DNA of 64,000 nt from contig NZ_MIJF01000078.1 in NCBI RefSeq assembly GCF_001730235.1, positions 1 through 64,000 of the forward strand, read 5' to 3'. The DNA is from Vulcanibacillus modesticaldus. GTDB taxonomy: Bacteria; Bacillota; Bacilli; Tepidibacillales; Tepidibacillaceae. The position numbers and the translations under genes are program-made. Each line of letters opens with the position of its first letter. Within the stretch, counting starts at the first letter, position 1. The notes under the pieces are model-generated. The model was not told the DNA's origin. It saw only the letters and a list, made by a program, of their open reading frames with translations, and made no database searches. Positions 56,251 through 64,000 of this stretch are shown piece after piece.

Positions 56251-57381
56251 ATGAGTAAACGGGATTACTATGAAGTGCTCGGTGTAAGTAAAGATGCTTC
56301 GCAAGATGAGATAAAAAAAGCTTATCGCAAACTTGCTCGTCAATATCATCCCGACGTCAATAAAGAACCTGATGCTGAAGCTAAATTTAAAGAAATAAAG
56401 GAAGCATATGATGTTCTTAGCGATCCAGCCAAAAGAACTAGATATGACCAATTCGGGCATGAGGATCCACATGCCGGTTTTGGTGGTGGCGGCTTTGGAG
56501 GTTTTGGAGATCAAGGCTTTGGCGATTTTGGCGATATATTTGATATGTTTTTTGGCGGAGGGAGAAGAAGAAGAGATCCGAATGCTCCAAGAAGAGGTGC
56601 TGATCTACAATATAGCATGACGATAGAATTCAAAGAGGCAGCATTTGGAAAAGAAACGGAGATCACGATCCCGAGAGAAGAGGAATGTGATGTTTGTCAT
56701 GGTACAGGTGCCAAACCTGGAACCAAAGTGGAAACCTGTTCTAGATGTAAAGGAACAGGTCAGGAGGAAATTATTCAAAATACTCCATTTGGACGAATCG
56801 TTAATCGCAGGGTGTGTTCTGTGTGTCATGGAAAAGGTAAGATTATCAGAGAGAGATGTACAGAATGTCATGGTTCAGGTAGGGTTAAAAAATATAAGAA
56901 AATTCACGTCAAAATCCCTGCAGGTGTTGATGATGGGGCTCAAATAAGGATCAGTGGAGAAGGAGAACCTGGTGTTAATGGTGGGCCTCCTGGAGATCTG
57001 TTTATCGTATTAAATGTAAAACCTCATAATTTCTTTGAACGAGAGGGAGATAATATTTACTGTGAAGTACCGATTACATTTACCCAAGCGGCTTTAGGTG
57101 ATGAAATCGAAGTGCCTACCCTTGATGGAAGAGTAAAATTAAAGATTCCGGCAGGAACACAAACTGGAACTAATTTTAGATTGAAAGGAAAAGGAGTTCC
57201 AAGGTTAAGATATGGTGGTAGAGGAGATCAACATGTTAAGGTTATTGTTGTAACTCCTACTAAGCTTACAGAAGAACAAAAAGAACTATTACGGCAATTT
57301 GGTAAACTAAGTGGTGAAGAAACTCACCAACAACATCGATCTTTTTTTGAAAAGATGAAAAAAGCATTTATGGGGGAATAA
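56251..57381 (+). CDS. dnaJ: Hsp40 co-chaperone DnaJ
   Basis: A 376-residue type I J-protein. The J domain has HPD at residues 33-35, followed by a Gly/Phe-rich linker (about 70-110). Four zinc-binding CxxCxGxG repeats are visible ([32 protein letters not shown]), then the C-terminal client-binding domains. It stimulates DnaK ATPase and brings substrates. The ribosome site is GGACGGGGG before the ATG. The stop codon is inside a terminator loop. Confidence 0.97.
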   Translation: MSKRDYYEVLGVSKDASQDEIKKAYRKLARQYHPDVNKEPDAEAKFKEIKEAYDVLSDPAKRTRYDQFGHEDPHAGFGGGGFGGFGDQGFGDFGDIFDMFFGGGRRRRDPNAPRRGADLQYSMTIEFKEAAFGKETEITIPREEECDVCHGTGAKPGTKVETCSRCKGTGQEEIIQNTPFGRIVNRRVCSVCHGKGKIIRERCTECHGSGRVKKYKKIHVKIPAGVDDGAQIRISGEGEPGVNGGPPGDLFIVLNVKPHNFFEREGDNIYCEVPITFTQAALGDEIEVPTLDGRVKLKIPAGTQTGTNFRLKGKGVPRLRYGGRGDQHVKVIVVTPTKLTEEQKELLRQFGKLSGEETHQQHRSFFEKMKKAFMGE

Positions 57382-57394
57382 TCCCCCACTTTTT
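57371..57394 (+). terminator. Terminator overlapping the dnaJ stop codon
   Basis: GGGGGA (57372-57377) and TCCCCC (57382-57387) with a loop formed by the stop-codon region, then ACTTTTT. The last dnaJ codons form its 5' arm. Confidence 0.8.
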
Positions 57395-57396
57395 AC

Positions 57397-57425
57397 TTGA
57401 CATATCTAAAATTAAACTGTAAAAA
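57397..57425 (+). promoter_or_regulatory. Promoter of prmA-rsmE-mtaB
   Basis: Perfect TTGACA (57397-57402), 17 bp, TAAAAA (57420-57425). It starts right after the dnaJ terminator, so the RNA-modification genes form a new unit. Confidence 0.55.
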
Positions 57426-57460
57426 TATCTTGTTAAATAAAAATTCAGGAGGAATGTTGT

Positions 57461-58396
57461 ATGAAATGGTCTGAAATTTCAATTCACACCACACAAGAGG
57501 CAATTGAGGCTGTTGCTAATATTTTGCATGAAGCTGGTGCTGGTGGTGTTATCATCGAAGACCCAGAAATATTAGAGCGTGAATGGGAAACTCCTTATGG
57601 TGAAGTTTATCAACTTTCTCCTGAAGATTTTCCAGAAGAAGGCGTAGTGATCAAGGCTTATTTTCCATTGAATAGCTATCTAATGGAGACAGTAGAGCAA
57701 ATAAAACTTGCTATTAATAATTTATTAACTTTTGATATAAATATCGGGGATGGTAAAATTTCTATTTCTGAAGTTAATGAAGAAGATTGGGCATCGGGTT
57801 GGAAGAAGTATTACAAACCTGTTAAAATAGCAGATAAAATATTAATAACACCTACTTGGGAAGAGGTTGAACCTAAATCAGATGAAATAGTAATCGAGTT
57901 AGATCCTGGAATGGCCTTTGGTACTGGAACACATCCCACAACTGTGATGTGTATTCAAGCATTAGAAAAGGTAATCAAAGGTGATGAGGAAGTAATTGAC
58001 GTAGGATGTGGCACGGGAGTATTAAGTATCGCTGCTGCAAAACTAGGGGCGAAACATATTTTGGCTCTTGATTTAGATGAAGTGGCTATAAAAAGTGCAA
58101 AGCTGAACGCTAAAATCAATAATGTAGGCTCCGTTATCGAAGTAAAACAAAATAATTTATTAGATAACATTGATAAACGAGTAGATCTAGTCATGGCAAA
58201 TATTTTGGCTGAAGTAATTATTCGTTTCACTAGTGATGTGGCAAGGGTACTTAAACCTAATGGCATCTATATTACTTCAGGTATTATTGGGACAAAAGCT
58301 GAACTAGTAAAGGATGTTCTAATTCGAGATGGCTTTATTATTGAAGAAACACTAAGAAAAGATGATTGGGTAGCTTTTATTGCAAAAAGAGCTTAG
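57461..58396 (+). CDS. prmA: Ribosomal protein L11 methyltransferase
   Basis: SAM-dependent enzyme methylating lysines and the N-terminus of ribosomal protein L11. The N-terminal L11-binding domain (about 1-90) is followed by a Rossmann methyltransferase with LDPGMAFGTGTHPTT (about 148-162) and VIDVGCGTGVLSIAAAKLGA (SAM motif I, about 180). MANILAEVIIRF is the later motif. Length 311 residues. AGGAGGAA precedes the ATG, and rsmE follows after 16 bases. Order dnaJ-prmA-rsmE-mtaB is as in Bacillus. Confidence 0.96.
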   Translation: MKWSEISIHTTQEAIEAVANILHEAGAGGVIIEDPEILEREWETPYGEVYQLSPEDFPEEGVVIKAYFPLNSYLMETVEQIKLAINNLLTFDINIGDGKISISEVNEEDWASGWKKYYKPVKIADKILITPTWEEVEPKSDEIVIELDPGMAFGTGTHPTTVMCIQALEKVIKGDEEVIDVGCGTGVLSIAAAKLGAKHILALDLDEVAIKSAKLNAKINNVGSVIEVKQNNLLDNIDKRVDLVMANILAEVIIRFTSDVARVLKPNGIYITSGIIGTKAELVKDVLIRDGFIIEETLRKDDWVAFIAKRA

Positions 58397-58412
58397 ATAG
58401 TAGGGGTTTAAG

Positions 58413-59156
58413 ATGCAAAGATATTTTGTCTCACATGATCAATTTAAAGAAGACGAGGTCATTATAACCGGTGATGATGCTTATCATCTATCGAAGGTAT
58501 TAAGGGCAAAACCCGGTGAGAAAATAATATGCAGTAACGGTCAAGGATTTGATGCAATAACAGAAATTATATCGATAAATCTTGAACAGGCCGTATGTAA
58601 GATTGTTTCCATATTAGATGAAAGTCGTGAGCCTACTGTTGAAATTACATTGGCTCAAGGCTTACCTAAATCAGATAAGATGGATTTGATTGTTCAAAAA
58701 GGGACGGAAATAGGAATATCGTCATTTCTTCCCTTTATTTCAGAAAGAACGATTGTTCAATTAAACCAAAAAAAGGAACAGAAAAGAATTGAACGATGGA
58801 AGAGAATTGCTAAAGAAGCAGCTGAACAATCACATCGAAGCAAGATACCAGAAATCTTACCGGTTATTAGTTTTAAAGAGCTTCTTACTTACATGAAGGA
58901 TTATTATACTTTAATTGCTTTTGAGCAAGAAGATACAGTTACGCTTTATCAGGCACTTAACCAGTGGGATGATAATAAAAAAATTTTATTAATTATTGGC
59001 CCTGAAGGTGGATTTTCAGAACAAGAAGTTAGTAAAGCTATAAGGCATGGAGCGATTTCTATAACTTTAGGCAAAAGAATTCTTAGAACTGAAACGGCTG
59101 GAATTGTAGGGTCTTCAAATATTATTTACCACCTAGAACAAGTGACGAATAAGTAA
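58413..59156 (+). CDS. rsmE: 16S rRNA m3U1498 methyltransferase
   Basis: SPOUT-class methyltransferase of 247 residues acting on uridine 1498 of 16S rRNA. The N-terminal PUA-like part includes DDAYHLSKVLRAKPGEKI. The knotted SAM site is seen in LIIGPEGGFSEQEV (near residue 193) and ITLGKRILRTETAGI (near 213). TAGGGG precedes the ATG. It begins 16 bases after prmA and is probably cotranscribed with it and with mtaB. Confidence 0.95.
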   Translation: MQRYFVSHDQFKEDEVIITGDDAYHLSKVLRAKPGEKIICSNGQGFDAITEIISINLEQAVCKIVSILDESREPTVEITLAQGLPKSDKMDLIVQKGTEIGISSFLPFISERTIVQLNQKKEQKRIERWKRIAKEAAEQSHRSKIPEILPVISFKELLTYMKDYYTLIAFEQEDTVTLYQALNQWDDNKKILLIIGPEGGFSEQEVSKAIRHGAISITLGKRILRTETAGIVGSSNIIYHLEQVTNK

Positions 59157-59185
59157 TTGGAATTTAGAAGGGATGAGTTAATAAA

Positions 59186-60505
59186 TTGCCAACTGTAGCA
59201 TTTCATACCTTGGGTTGCAAAGTTAATCATTATGAAACAGAAGCCATCTGGCAACTCTTCAAAAATCACGGATATCGCCGTGTTGACTTTGAAAAGAAAG
59301 CAGATATTTATGTTATCAATACCTGTACCGTCACCAATACAGGCGATAAAAAGAGTAGGCAAATCATTAGACGGGCTATTAAAAGAAATCCGGATGCGGT
59401 AATCGCAGTAACTGGATGTTACGCCCAAACATCAACTTCTGAGGTTATGGATATTCCCGGAGTAGACATAATCATTGGAAATAGAGGAAAAGAAAAATTG
59501 GTAGAATATGTTGAGGAATACTTGCGGAAAAGGGAACCTATTAATGCTGTCAAAGATATTATGAAGGTTGAAGAGTTTGAAGAACTGGATGTTCCTGAGT
59601 TTTCGGATAGGACAAGAGCTTCATTAAAAATACAGGAAGGTTGTAATAATTTCTGTTCATATTGTATAATTCCTTGGGCAAGAGGATTATCACGCAGTAG
59701 AAAACCTGAAAATGTCTTAAAACAAGCAGAGCAATTGGTTGCATCAGGGTATAAGGAGATAGTGCTTACAGGAATTCATACAGGCGGTTATGGAGAAGAT
59801 TTAGAGGACTATAGCCTTGCTAAATTATTAAGTGACTTAGATGTTATAGATGGATTAAAGAGAATAAGAATAAGTTCAATCGAAGCTAGTCAAATTAATG
59901 ATCAAGTTTTAGATGTATTAAAAAAGTCTAAAAAAATAGTTAATCATCTTCATATACCTTTACAAGCCGGTGACGATGAAGTTTTAAAGAAAATGAAGCG
60001 GAAGTACACAACTGATATGTTTAGGAAAAAAATCACTGAAATTAGAGAGGTTTTGCCTGATATTGCCATAACAACTGATGTTATCGTTGGTTTTCCTGGT
60101 GAAACTGAAGAACAGTTCTTGAATGGTTATCGATTTATCGAAGAAATTGGATTTGCTGAATTACACGTATTTCCCTATTCAAAACGTTCGGGTACCCCGG
60201 CAGCAAAAATGAAAGATCAGGTACCTGAAAATATTAAGCATCAACGAGTACAAAAGCTGATAGGGCTTTCAAACCGTTTATCATTTGAATATGCAAACAA
60301 ATTCATTGGTAAGGTTTTGGCGGTTATCCCTGAAAGGCCTTTTAAAGATGGTTCAATAGATAATTTGTTTATGGGATATTCGGATAATTATATCCAGTTG
60401 GTATTTGAAGGTAATAAAGATATTATTGGGAAAATATGCAAAGTTAGATTGGATAAAGTTGGCTTAGAATATAGTCAAGGGACACTAATTAGTGTCGAAG
60501 ATTAA
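59186..60505 (+). CDS. mtaB: tRNA t6A37 methylthiotransferase
   Basis: Radical SAM enzyme that turns t6A37 into ms2t6A37 in tRNA. The N-terminal UPF0004 domain has its three cluster cysteines in TLGCKVN, NTCTVTN and TGCYAQ. The radical SAM cysteines are in GCNNFCSYCIIPWARG (Cys153, 157, 160). A TRAM domain closes the 439 residues. It is the MtaB type (Bacillus YqeV), by context and by LGCKVNHYE. TTG at 59186 follows GAAGGGATG. Next in Bacillus is yqeW; here a NUDIX gene and deoC come between. Confidence 0.95.
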   Translation: MPTVAFHTLGCKVNHYETEAIWQLFKNHGYRRVDFEKKADIYVINTCTVTNTGDKKSRQIIRRAIKRNPDAVIAVTGCYAQTSTSEVMDIPGVDIIIGNRGKEKLVEYVEEYLRKREPINAVKDIMKVEEFEELDVPEFSDRTRASLKIQEGCNNFCSYCIIPWARGLSRSRKPENVLKQAEQLVASGYKEIVLTGIHTGGYGEDLEDYSLAKLLSDLDVIDGLKRIRISSIEASQINDQVLDVLKKSKKIVNHLHIPLQAGDDEVLKKMKRKYTTDMFRKKITEIREVLPDIAITTDVIVGFPGETEEQFLNGYRFIEEIGFAELHVFPYSKRSGTPAAKMKDQVPENIKHQRVQKLIGLSNRLSFEYANKFIGKVLAVIPERPFKDGSIDNLFMGYSDNYIQLVFEGNKDIIGKICKVRLDKVGLEYSQGTLISVED

Positions 60506-60569
60506 TATTAGCTGATTTAACAAACCATAATAGTAAAATAATTATTATGGAACTTAAGGAGGTGTTGGA

Positions 60570-60998
60570 TTGAAGGAAGTTTCTGCAGGTGGAGTTGTTT
60601 ATTATCAGGAAAACGATGAAATTAAAGTACTGATGATTGAAGATATATATCATAAGTGGACATTACCAAAAGGAAAAAGAGAAGAAGGAGAAACTTACAA
60701 ACAAACAGCGATTCGAGAGATTCTTGAAGAAACTGGAATTAAAGGAGAGGTTGTCAAACCTCTAGATAAGGTATATTATGAATATTACCACTCTAGTTTT
60801 GATAAAGTGGAAAAGGAAGTTCATTATTACTTAGTGAAGGCCTTATCTAATCAAATTAAAGTACAGACAAGTGAGATTAGTTCAGCTAGATGGTTAAGCT
60901 TAGAAGATGCTTGGGAAAAGCAAAAAACATCTGGCTATGAAAATAATCTTTTTGTCTTAAAAAAAGCTTTGCAAGAATTAGGCTTCAATAAATTTTAA
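60570..60998 (+). CDS. NUDIX hydrolase
   Basis: A 142-residue NUDIX domain protein. The NUDIX box is seen at about residues 36-58, reading GKREEGETYKQTAIREILEET then GI, with the metal-binding REILEETG core complete. The start SAGGVVYYQENDEIKVLMIED and W-LPKGK pattern fit the group that cleaves dinucleoside polyphosphates or cleans nucleotide pools, but the substrate cannot be told. Start TTG at 60570 with AAGGAGGTG upstream. It is followed 17 bases later by deoC, so a nucleotide-salvage role is possible. Confidence 0.9.
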   Translation: MKEVSAGGVVYYQENDEIKVLMIEDIYHKWTLPKGKREEGETYKQTAIREILEETGIKGEVVKPLDKVYYEYYHSSFDKVEKEVHYYLVKALSNQIKVQTSEISSARWLSLEDAWEKQKTSGYENNLFVLKKALQELGFNKF

Positions 60999-61014
60999 TC
61001 AGGAGGATTAGAAA

Positions 61015-61689
61015 ATGAACAAACAAGAACTAGCAAAATTAATTGACCACACTTTACTAAAACCTGATGCAACAGCTGAAATGATTGATAAGCTTTGTGA
61101 AGAAGCTAAAGAAAGCAATTTTGCATCAGTTTGTGTAAATCCTTATTGGGTTTCTAGAAGCTATCAACATCTAAAGGATACTGATGTTAAGGTTTGTACT
61201 GTAATTGGATTTCCTTTAGGAGCAACTACCAAGGAAGTAAAAGCATATGAAACAACTAAGAGCATCGAAGATGGTGCTACTGAAGTTGATATGGTTATCA
61301 ATATTGGAGCATTAAAATCCAAACAATATGATGTGGTAGAAGAAGATATTAGAGCTGTTGTAGAGGCAGCAAAAGGTAAGGCATTGGTAAAAGTTATCTT
61401 AGAAACTGGTTTACTTACTGATGAAGAAAAGGTTAAAGCTTGCGAATTAAGTAAAAAAGCAGGTGCAGATTTTGTAAAAACTTCAACAGGTTTTGGCAAC
61501 GGTGGTGCTACATACGAGGACATCAAGTTGATGAGAGAAACTGTTGGCCCAGATATGGGAGTAAAAGCTTCCGGTGGTGTAAGAGATTTTGATGGGGCTT
61601 TAAAAATGGTTGAAGCGGGAGCTACTCGTATTGGTACAAGTTCTGGTGTCAAGATTATCAATGGTTTAGTTGCAGATACAGATTATTAA
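61015..61689 (+). CDS. deoC: Deoxyribose-phosphate aldolase
   Basis: Class I aldolase that splits 2-deoxyribose 5-phosphate into acetaldehyde and glyceraldehyde 3-phosphate. The Schiff-base lysine is Lys155 in [10 protein letters not shown], and a second active-site lysine is Lys184 in [21 protein letters not shown] opens the protein. The 224-residue length is typical. AGGAGG precedes the ATG. Its terminator runs straight into a truncated copy of the hairpin repeat array. Confidence 0.96.
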   Translation: MNKQELAKLIDHTLLKPDATAEMIDKLCEEAKESNFASVCVNPYWVSRSYQHLKDTDVKVCTVIGFPLGATTKEVKAYETTKSIEDGATEVDMVINIGALKSKQYDVVEEDIRAVVEAAKGKALVKVILETGLLTDEEKVKACELSKKAGADFVKTSTGFGNGGATYEDIKLMRETVGPDMGVKASGGVRDFDGALKMVEAGATRIGTSSGVKIINGLVADTDY

Positions 61690-61694
61690 TAAAA

Positions 61695-61726
61695 AGGGCG
61701 ATTCCCATAACGGGGATCGCCTTTTC
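61695..61726 (+). terminator. Terminator after deoC
   Basis: GGGCGATTCCC and GGGGATCGCC with an ATAAC loop and a TTTTC end. The sequence after it is the beginning of the repeat array. Confidence 0.85.
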
Positions 61727-62026
61727 ACTCCTAAAAGCCACACTTATACAAAATACAACACTTAATTAAAGGTAAGTTAGCATTGTATTTTGTAACGTGC
61801 TCACCTTGTCCGTTTCACTCCCAAAAGCCACACTTATACAAAATACAACACTTGATTAAAGGTAAGTTAGCATTGTATTTTGTAACGTGCTCACCTTGTC
61901 CGTTTCACTCCCAAAAGTCGCACTTATACAAAATACAACACTTAATTAAAGGTAAGTTAGCATTGTATTTTGTAACGTGCTCACCTTGTCCGTTTCACTC
62001 CCAAAAGTCGCACTTATACAAAATAC
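61723..62026 (+). repeat. 90-bp tandem array of the dispersed hairpin repeat
   Basis: One truncated copy (61723-61756) and three full 62-bp hairpins (61785-61846, 61875-61936, 61965-62026) are spaced exactly 90 bp apart by a 28-bp spacer containing TTAATTAA. Each has arms TTGTATTTTGTA and TACAAAATACAA and the shared core GTGCTCACCTTGTCCG. Copies differ at only a few bases (such as GCCACAC or GTCGCAC). An open frame of about 100 codons crosses the array, but it is only a product of the repeat. This fills the gap between deoC and the convergent transporter gene. Confidence 0.93.
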
Positions 62027-62056
62027 AACACTTAATTAAAGGTATATGTTTCTTAG

Positions 62057-63013
62057 TTATTTTCTCCAAAATTTATGAATGTTGAAATTCTCTTTAGGTG
62101 CTAAGAGTATAGTTAATTTAGCAAAAGGTTTTACGAACGGTAAGATAATAAGGGAATTAACTAGGTTAAATATTAACTGAGCGTGGGCAATTTGAGTTGG
62201 AGGATATTCTGCTAAGCTTTGTACGATTAAAGCAAGTGGGATTATTAATGGATAAAAAATAATTACACCAATGATGTTTAATAAAAGGTGAGCAGTTGCC
62301 ATTTGCTTTCCTTCGATACTCCCGCCAATACTAGCAAGTATAGCAGTAAAGCAAGTTCCTATATTACTGCCCAAAATTACAGCTATCCCAAAAGTTAAAG
62401 GAATATTCTGATAGTAAATCATACTCATCGTTATTGCCGTAGTTGCACTACTTGATTGGATGATCGCTGTTATCACGATACCAAATAATAAACCGATAAA
62501 TAATTTATGTTCTTCCATTGCCAAAACTGATTGCATGATTTTTGAGTTTTGAATCGGAGTGGCAATCATTTGTAAGGCATCCATTCCCAAAAAAATGATG
62601 GCAAACCCACCACTTATTAATCCAATAGCCCTAGAGTTTTTGGATGGAAATAGAACCAATATGGCACCAAATAAGAGGAGAAGAACAGCCCATTTCCCAA
62701 TATTTAGGGCAATCAATTCAGCAGTAGCAACTGTTCCAATGTTGGTGCCTAGGATAATCCCAATTGATTGGTAAAAAGTAATTAAGTGAGCATTAATTAA
62801 ACCGATGGTGATAACTGTTACCGCACTACTACTTTGCAAAAGTAATGTTGCAACTGTTCCAGTGAAAAAGCCATGATAAGGTGTTTTAGTGAAACGATAA
62901 AGGAAAGAATGAAGAAAATCACCAGATATTCTCATTAAACCTATTCTCATTAATTGCATTCCAAACAAAAAAAGAGTAATACCTGTGGCAAATGGGATTA
63001 TGATTTCCCTCAT
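62057..63013 (-). CDS. Na/Pi-cotransporter family protein (YqeW-like)
   Basis: A 318-residue membrane protein with about eight helices in two inverted halves. Both halves have the QSSSA-type motif: LLLQSSSAVTVITIGL (near residue 60) and AIIQSSSATTAITMSM (near 185), with GTNIGT and GSNIGT following. This is the Na/Pi cotransporter (PF02690-type) layout without the PhoU tail. Bacillus yqeW belongs to the same family and lies after yqeV (mtaB), so this is probably its counterpart, here on the opposite strand. Substrate, phosphate or other, is not proven. Confidence 0.9.
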   Translation of the reverse strand: MREIIIPFATGITLFLFGMQLMRIGLMRISGDFLHSFLYRFTKTPYHGFFTGTVATLLLQSSSAVTVITIGLINAHLITFYQSIGIILGTNIGTVATAELIALNIGKWAVLLLLFGAILVLFPSKNSRAIGLISGGFAIIFLGMDALQMIATPIQNSKIMQSVLAMEEHKLFIGLLFGIVITAIIQSSSATTAITMSMIYYQNIPLTFGIAVILGSNIGTCFTAILASIGGSIEGKQMATAHLLLNIIGVIIFYPLIIPLALIVQSLAEYPPTQIAHAQLIFNLVNSLIILPFVKPFAKLTILLAPKENFNIHKFWRK

Positions 63014-63108
63014 ATATCCTCAGCTCCTAATTTGTCTTACCATTAAAGTTATGAATTAAATGGACAAATTAGAACGCCGAATACTAAGGATTACTAGTGT
63101 ATAAACCA

Positions 63109-64000
63109 CTATTTAATATCTCTTAACTTACTAAACCATGCATAAAGTACATTAAATAGAACGATAAAAGCGGCTATTTCAAAAACCAGTTTGGAACCAT
63201 ATCTCATCGCTAACCAACCTGATAACACCATTGAAACCGGTGTGAACACTTGGACTAATACCCGACTTGAAGTCATAACTCTTCCAAAAAGATGATTAGG
63301 GATAATCTCTTGGCGATATGCCATCATATTAACATTAACGATAATCCCGATCATTAATAGCAATGAGTAGGAGATCGTAATGGTTATTAATGATTGTTTA
63401 AAAACTAATAACAATATTGCAATTAGAACTCCGATACTACCAAAACGCACCATCTGACCTTTATTTAAATATTTCTTCAAATATTTAAGGAGTAGAGTTG
63501 TGATTGAAGCAGCAATACCGCTTACCCAAAAAATTGTCGAAGTTTCTTCTGGTCCATAACCCAATGTTTCCTTACTTTCAAATATTAAGAGCGTAGTTAC
63601 CAAAAAGATAGCGATATTCATAAAAGTACTGAATATTGCAATTGGGAACAGAACTTGATGGTTAAATAAATATTTAAATCCTTCTTTTATTTCCGTAATA
63701 ATTGCTCGGGTTTTTTTGTCTGTATCCTTGTTAATATCCTCATTGGGTAGGAAACTCAGAATAATTCCTGAAATAATGAATGAGATAGCGTTTAATCCGA
63801 TAGTACCAGTAGCACCAATTAATCCGATAAAAATTCCTGATAATATTGGCCCAACTAATCTCATTAAAGTATTGATAAAAGTTAAATTAGCGTTAGCCTC
63901 AAGTAGTTTGTTCTTTGCTACAATTCCAGTTAGATATCCTTCTGAAGCAGAATCAAAAAGTAAAGTAAAGGTTGAAAGTAAAAAAGCAGCTATATAAACA
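63109..64000 (-). CDS. MFS transporter (exporter type), N-terminus outside the window
   Basis: The frame is open from the stop at 63109 to the right edge (about 297 codons) and begins beyond it. Visible are a membrane helix, LLFDSASEGYLTGIVAKNKLLEANANL, MRLVGPILSG and many further helices. The pattern (LFD..EGYL..IV....L.EANA.L) is that of MFS proteins of the enterobactin/macrolide exporter type, with helices 4-12 visible here. No internal ATG should be taken as start; one at 63864 lies in the middle of the protein. The substrate cannot be told. Confidence 0.88.
   Translation of the reverse strand, partial: VYIAAFLLSTFTLLFDSASEGYLTGIVAKNKLLEANANLTFINTLMRLVGPILSGIFIGLIGATGTIGLNAISFIISGIILSFLPNEDINKDTDKKTRAIITEIKEGFKYLFNHQVLFPIAIFSTFMNIAIFLVTTLLIFESKETLGYGPEETSTIFWVSGIAASITTLLLKYLKKYLNKGQMVRFGSIGVLIAILLLVFKQSLITITISYSLLLMIGIIVNVNMMAYRQEIIPNHLFGRVMTSSRVLVQVFTPVSMVLSGWLAMRYGSKLVFEIAAFIVLFNVLYAWFSKLRDIK

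Noticed and set aside
61164-61661. 165-codon frame on the minus strand over deoC
   Set aside because: It is antisense to a clear deoC, with low-complexity Ser/Pro/Ala content and no ribosome site.
61723-62026. CRISPR array
   Set aside because: The unit is regular (90 bp), but the 28-bp spacers are the same in each unit and the 62-bp repeat is itself a hairpin; no cas genes are near.
61783-62085. Open frame of about 100 codons with three near-identical peptide repeats
   Set aside because: It is a reading of the 90-bp DNA array; the repeat is also present outside any frame elsewhere, there is no ribosome site and it overlaps the end of the transporter gene.

Overview
The window looks like chromosomal DNA of a low-GC, endospore-forming Firmicute close to the Bacillales. 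Evidence is gpr and spoIIP (sporulation), acuA, yqxA and a fadR/lcfA fatty-acid regulon, AGGAGG-type ribosome sites, sigma-A style promoters and many intrinsic terminators. A group II-like (archaeal-type, 'group III') chaperonin sits inside the hrcA-grpE-dnaK operon, which suggests a thermophilic or anaerobic relative rather than a standard Bacillus. The organism assignment is inference.

The backbone is the block known from Bacillus: comEA-comEB-comEC-holA-rpsT-gpr-spoIIP-yqxA-lepA-hemW-hrcA-grpE-dnaK-dnaJ-prmA-rsmE-mtaB. Here it is opened by insertions. (1) 1-3.5 kb: end of an IS3-family element that has cut off a gene, then a T-box-controlled leuS. (2) 6.0-11.3 kb, between comEB and comEC: a radical-SAM aminomutase whose substrate residues fit glutamate rather than lysine, then a TAXI-type TRAP transporter. 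(3) 13.9-15.3 kb: an ECF sigma/anti-sigma pair, followed by a long nested RNA hairpin. (4) 16.4-26.7 kb: UDP-uronate synthesis, a lipid-linked sugar/membrane glycosyltransferase set and FTR1-type iron permease components, with Fur-like operators at two promoters. This is the best candidate for an undescribed system. (5) 26.9-43.4 kb: a fatty-acid beta-oxidation cluster with acyl-CoA ligase, FadR, ETF, an ETF:quinone-type Fe-S protein and two sets of dehydrogenase/thiolase genes. (6) 43.6-57.4 kb: acuA, rpsT, sporulation genes, lepA, hemW and the CIRCE-controlled heat-shock operon including the chaperonin. (7) 57.4-64 kb: prmA, rsmE, mtaB, a NUDIX gene, deoC, a 90-bp tandem repeat array, a Na/Pi-type transporter and a truncated MFS exporter.

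A hairpin-forming repeat family with an almost invariant loop and arms that change together occurs at three places (3.6, 49.6 and 61.7-62.0 kb). No tRNA, rRNA, CRISPR array or prophage was seen.
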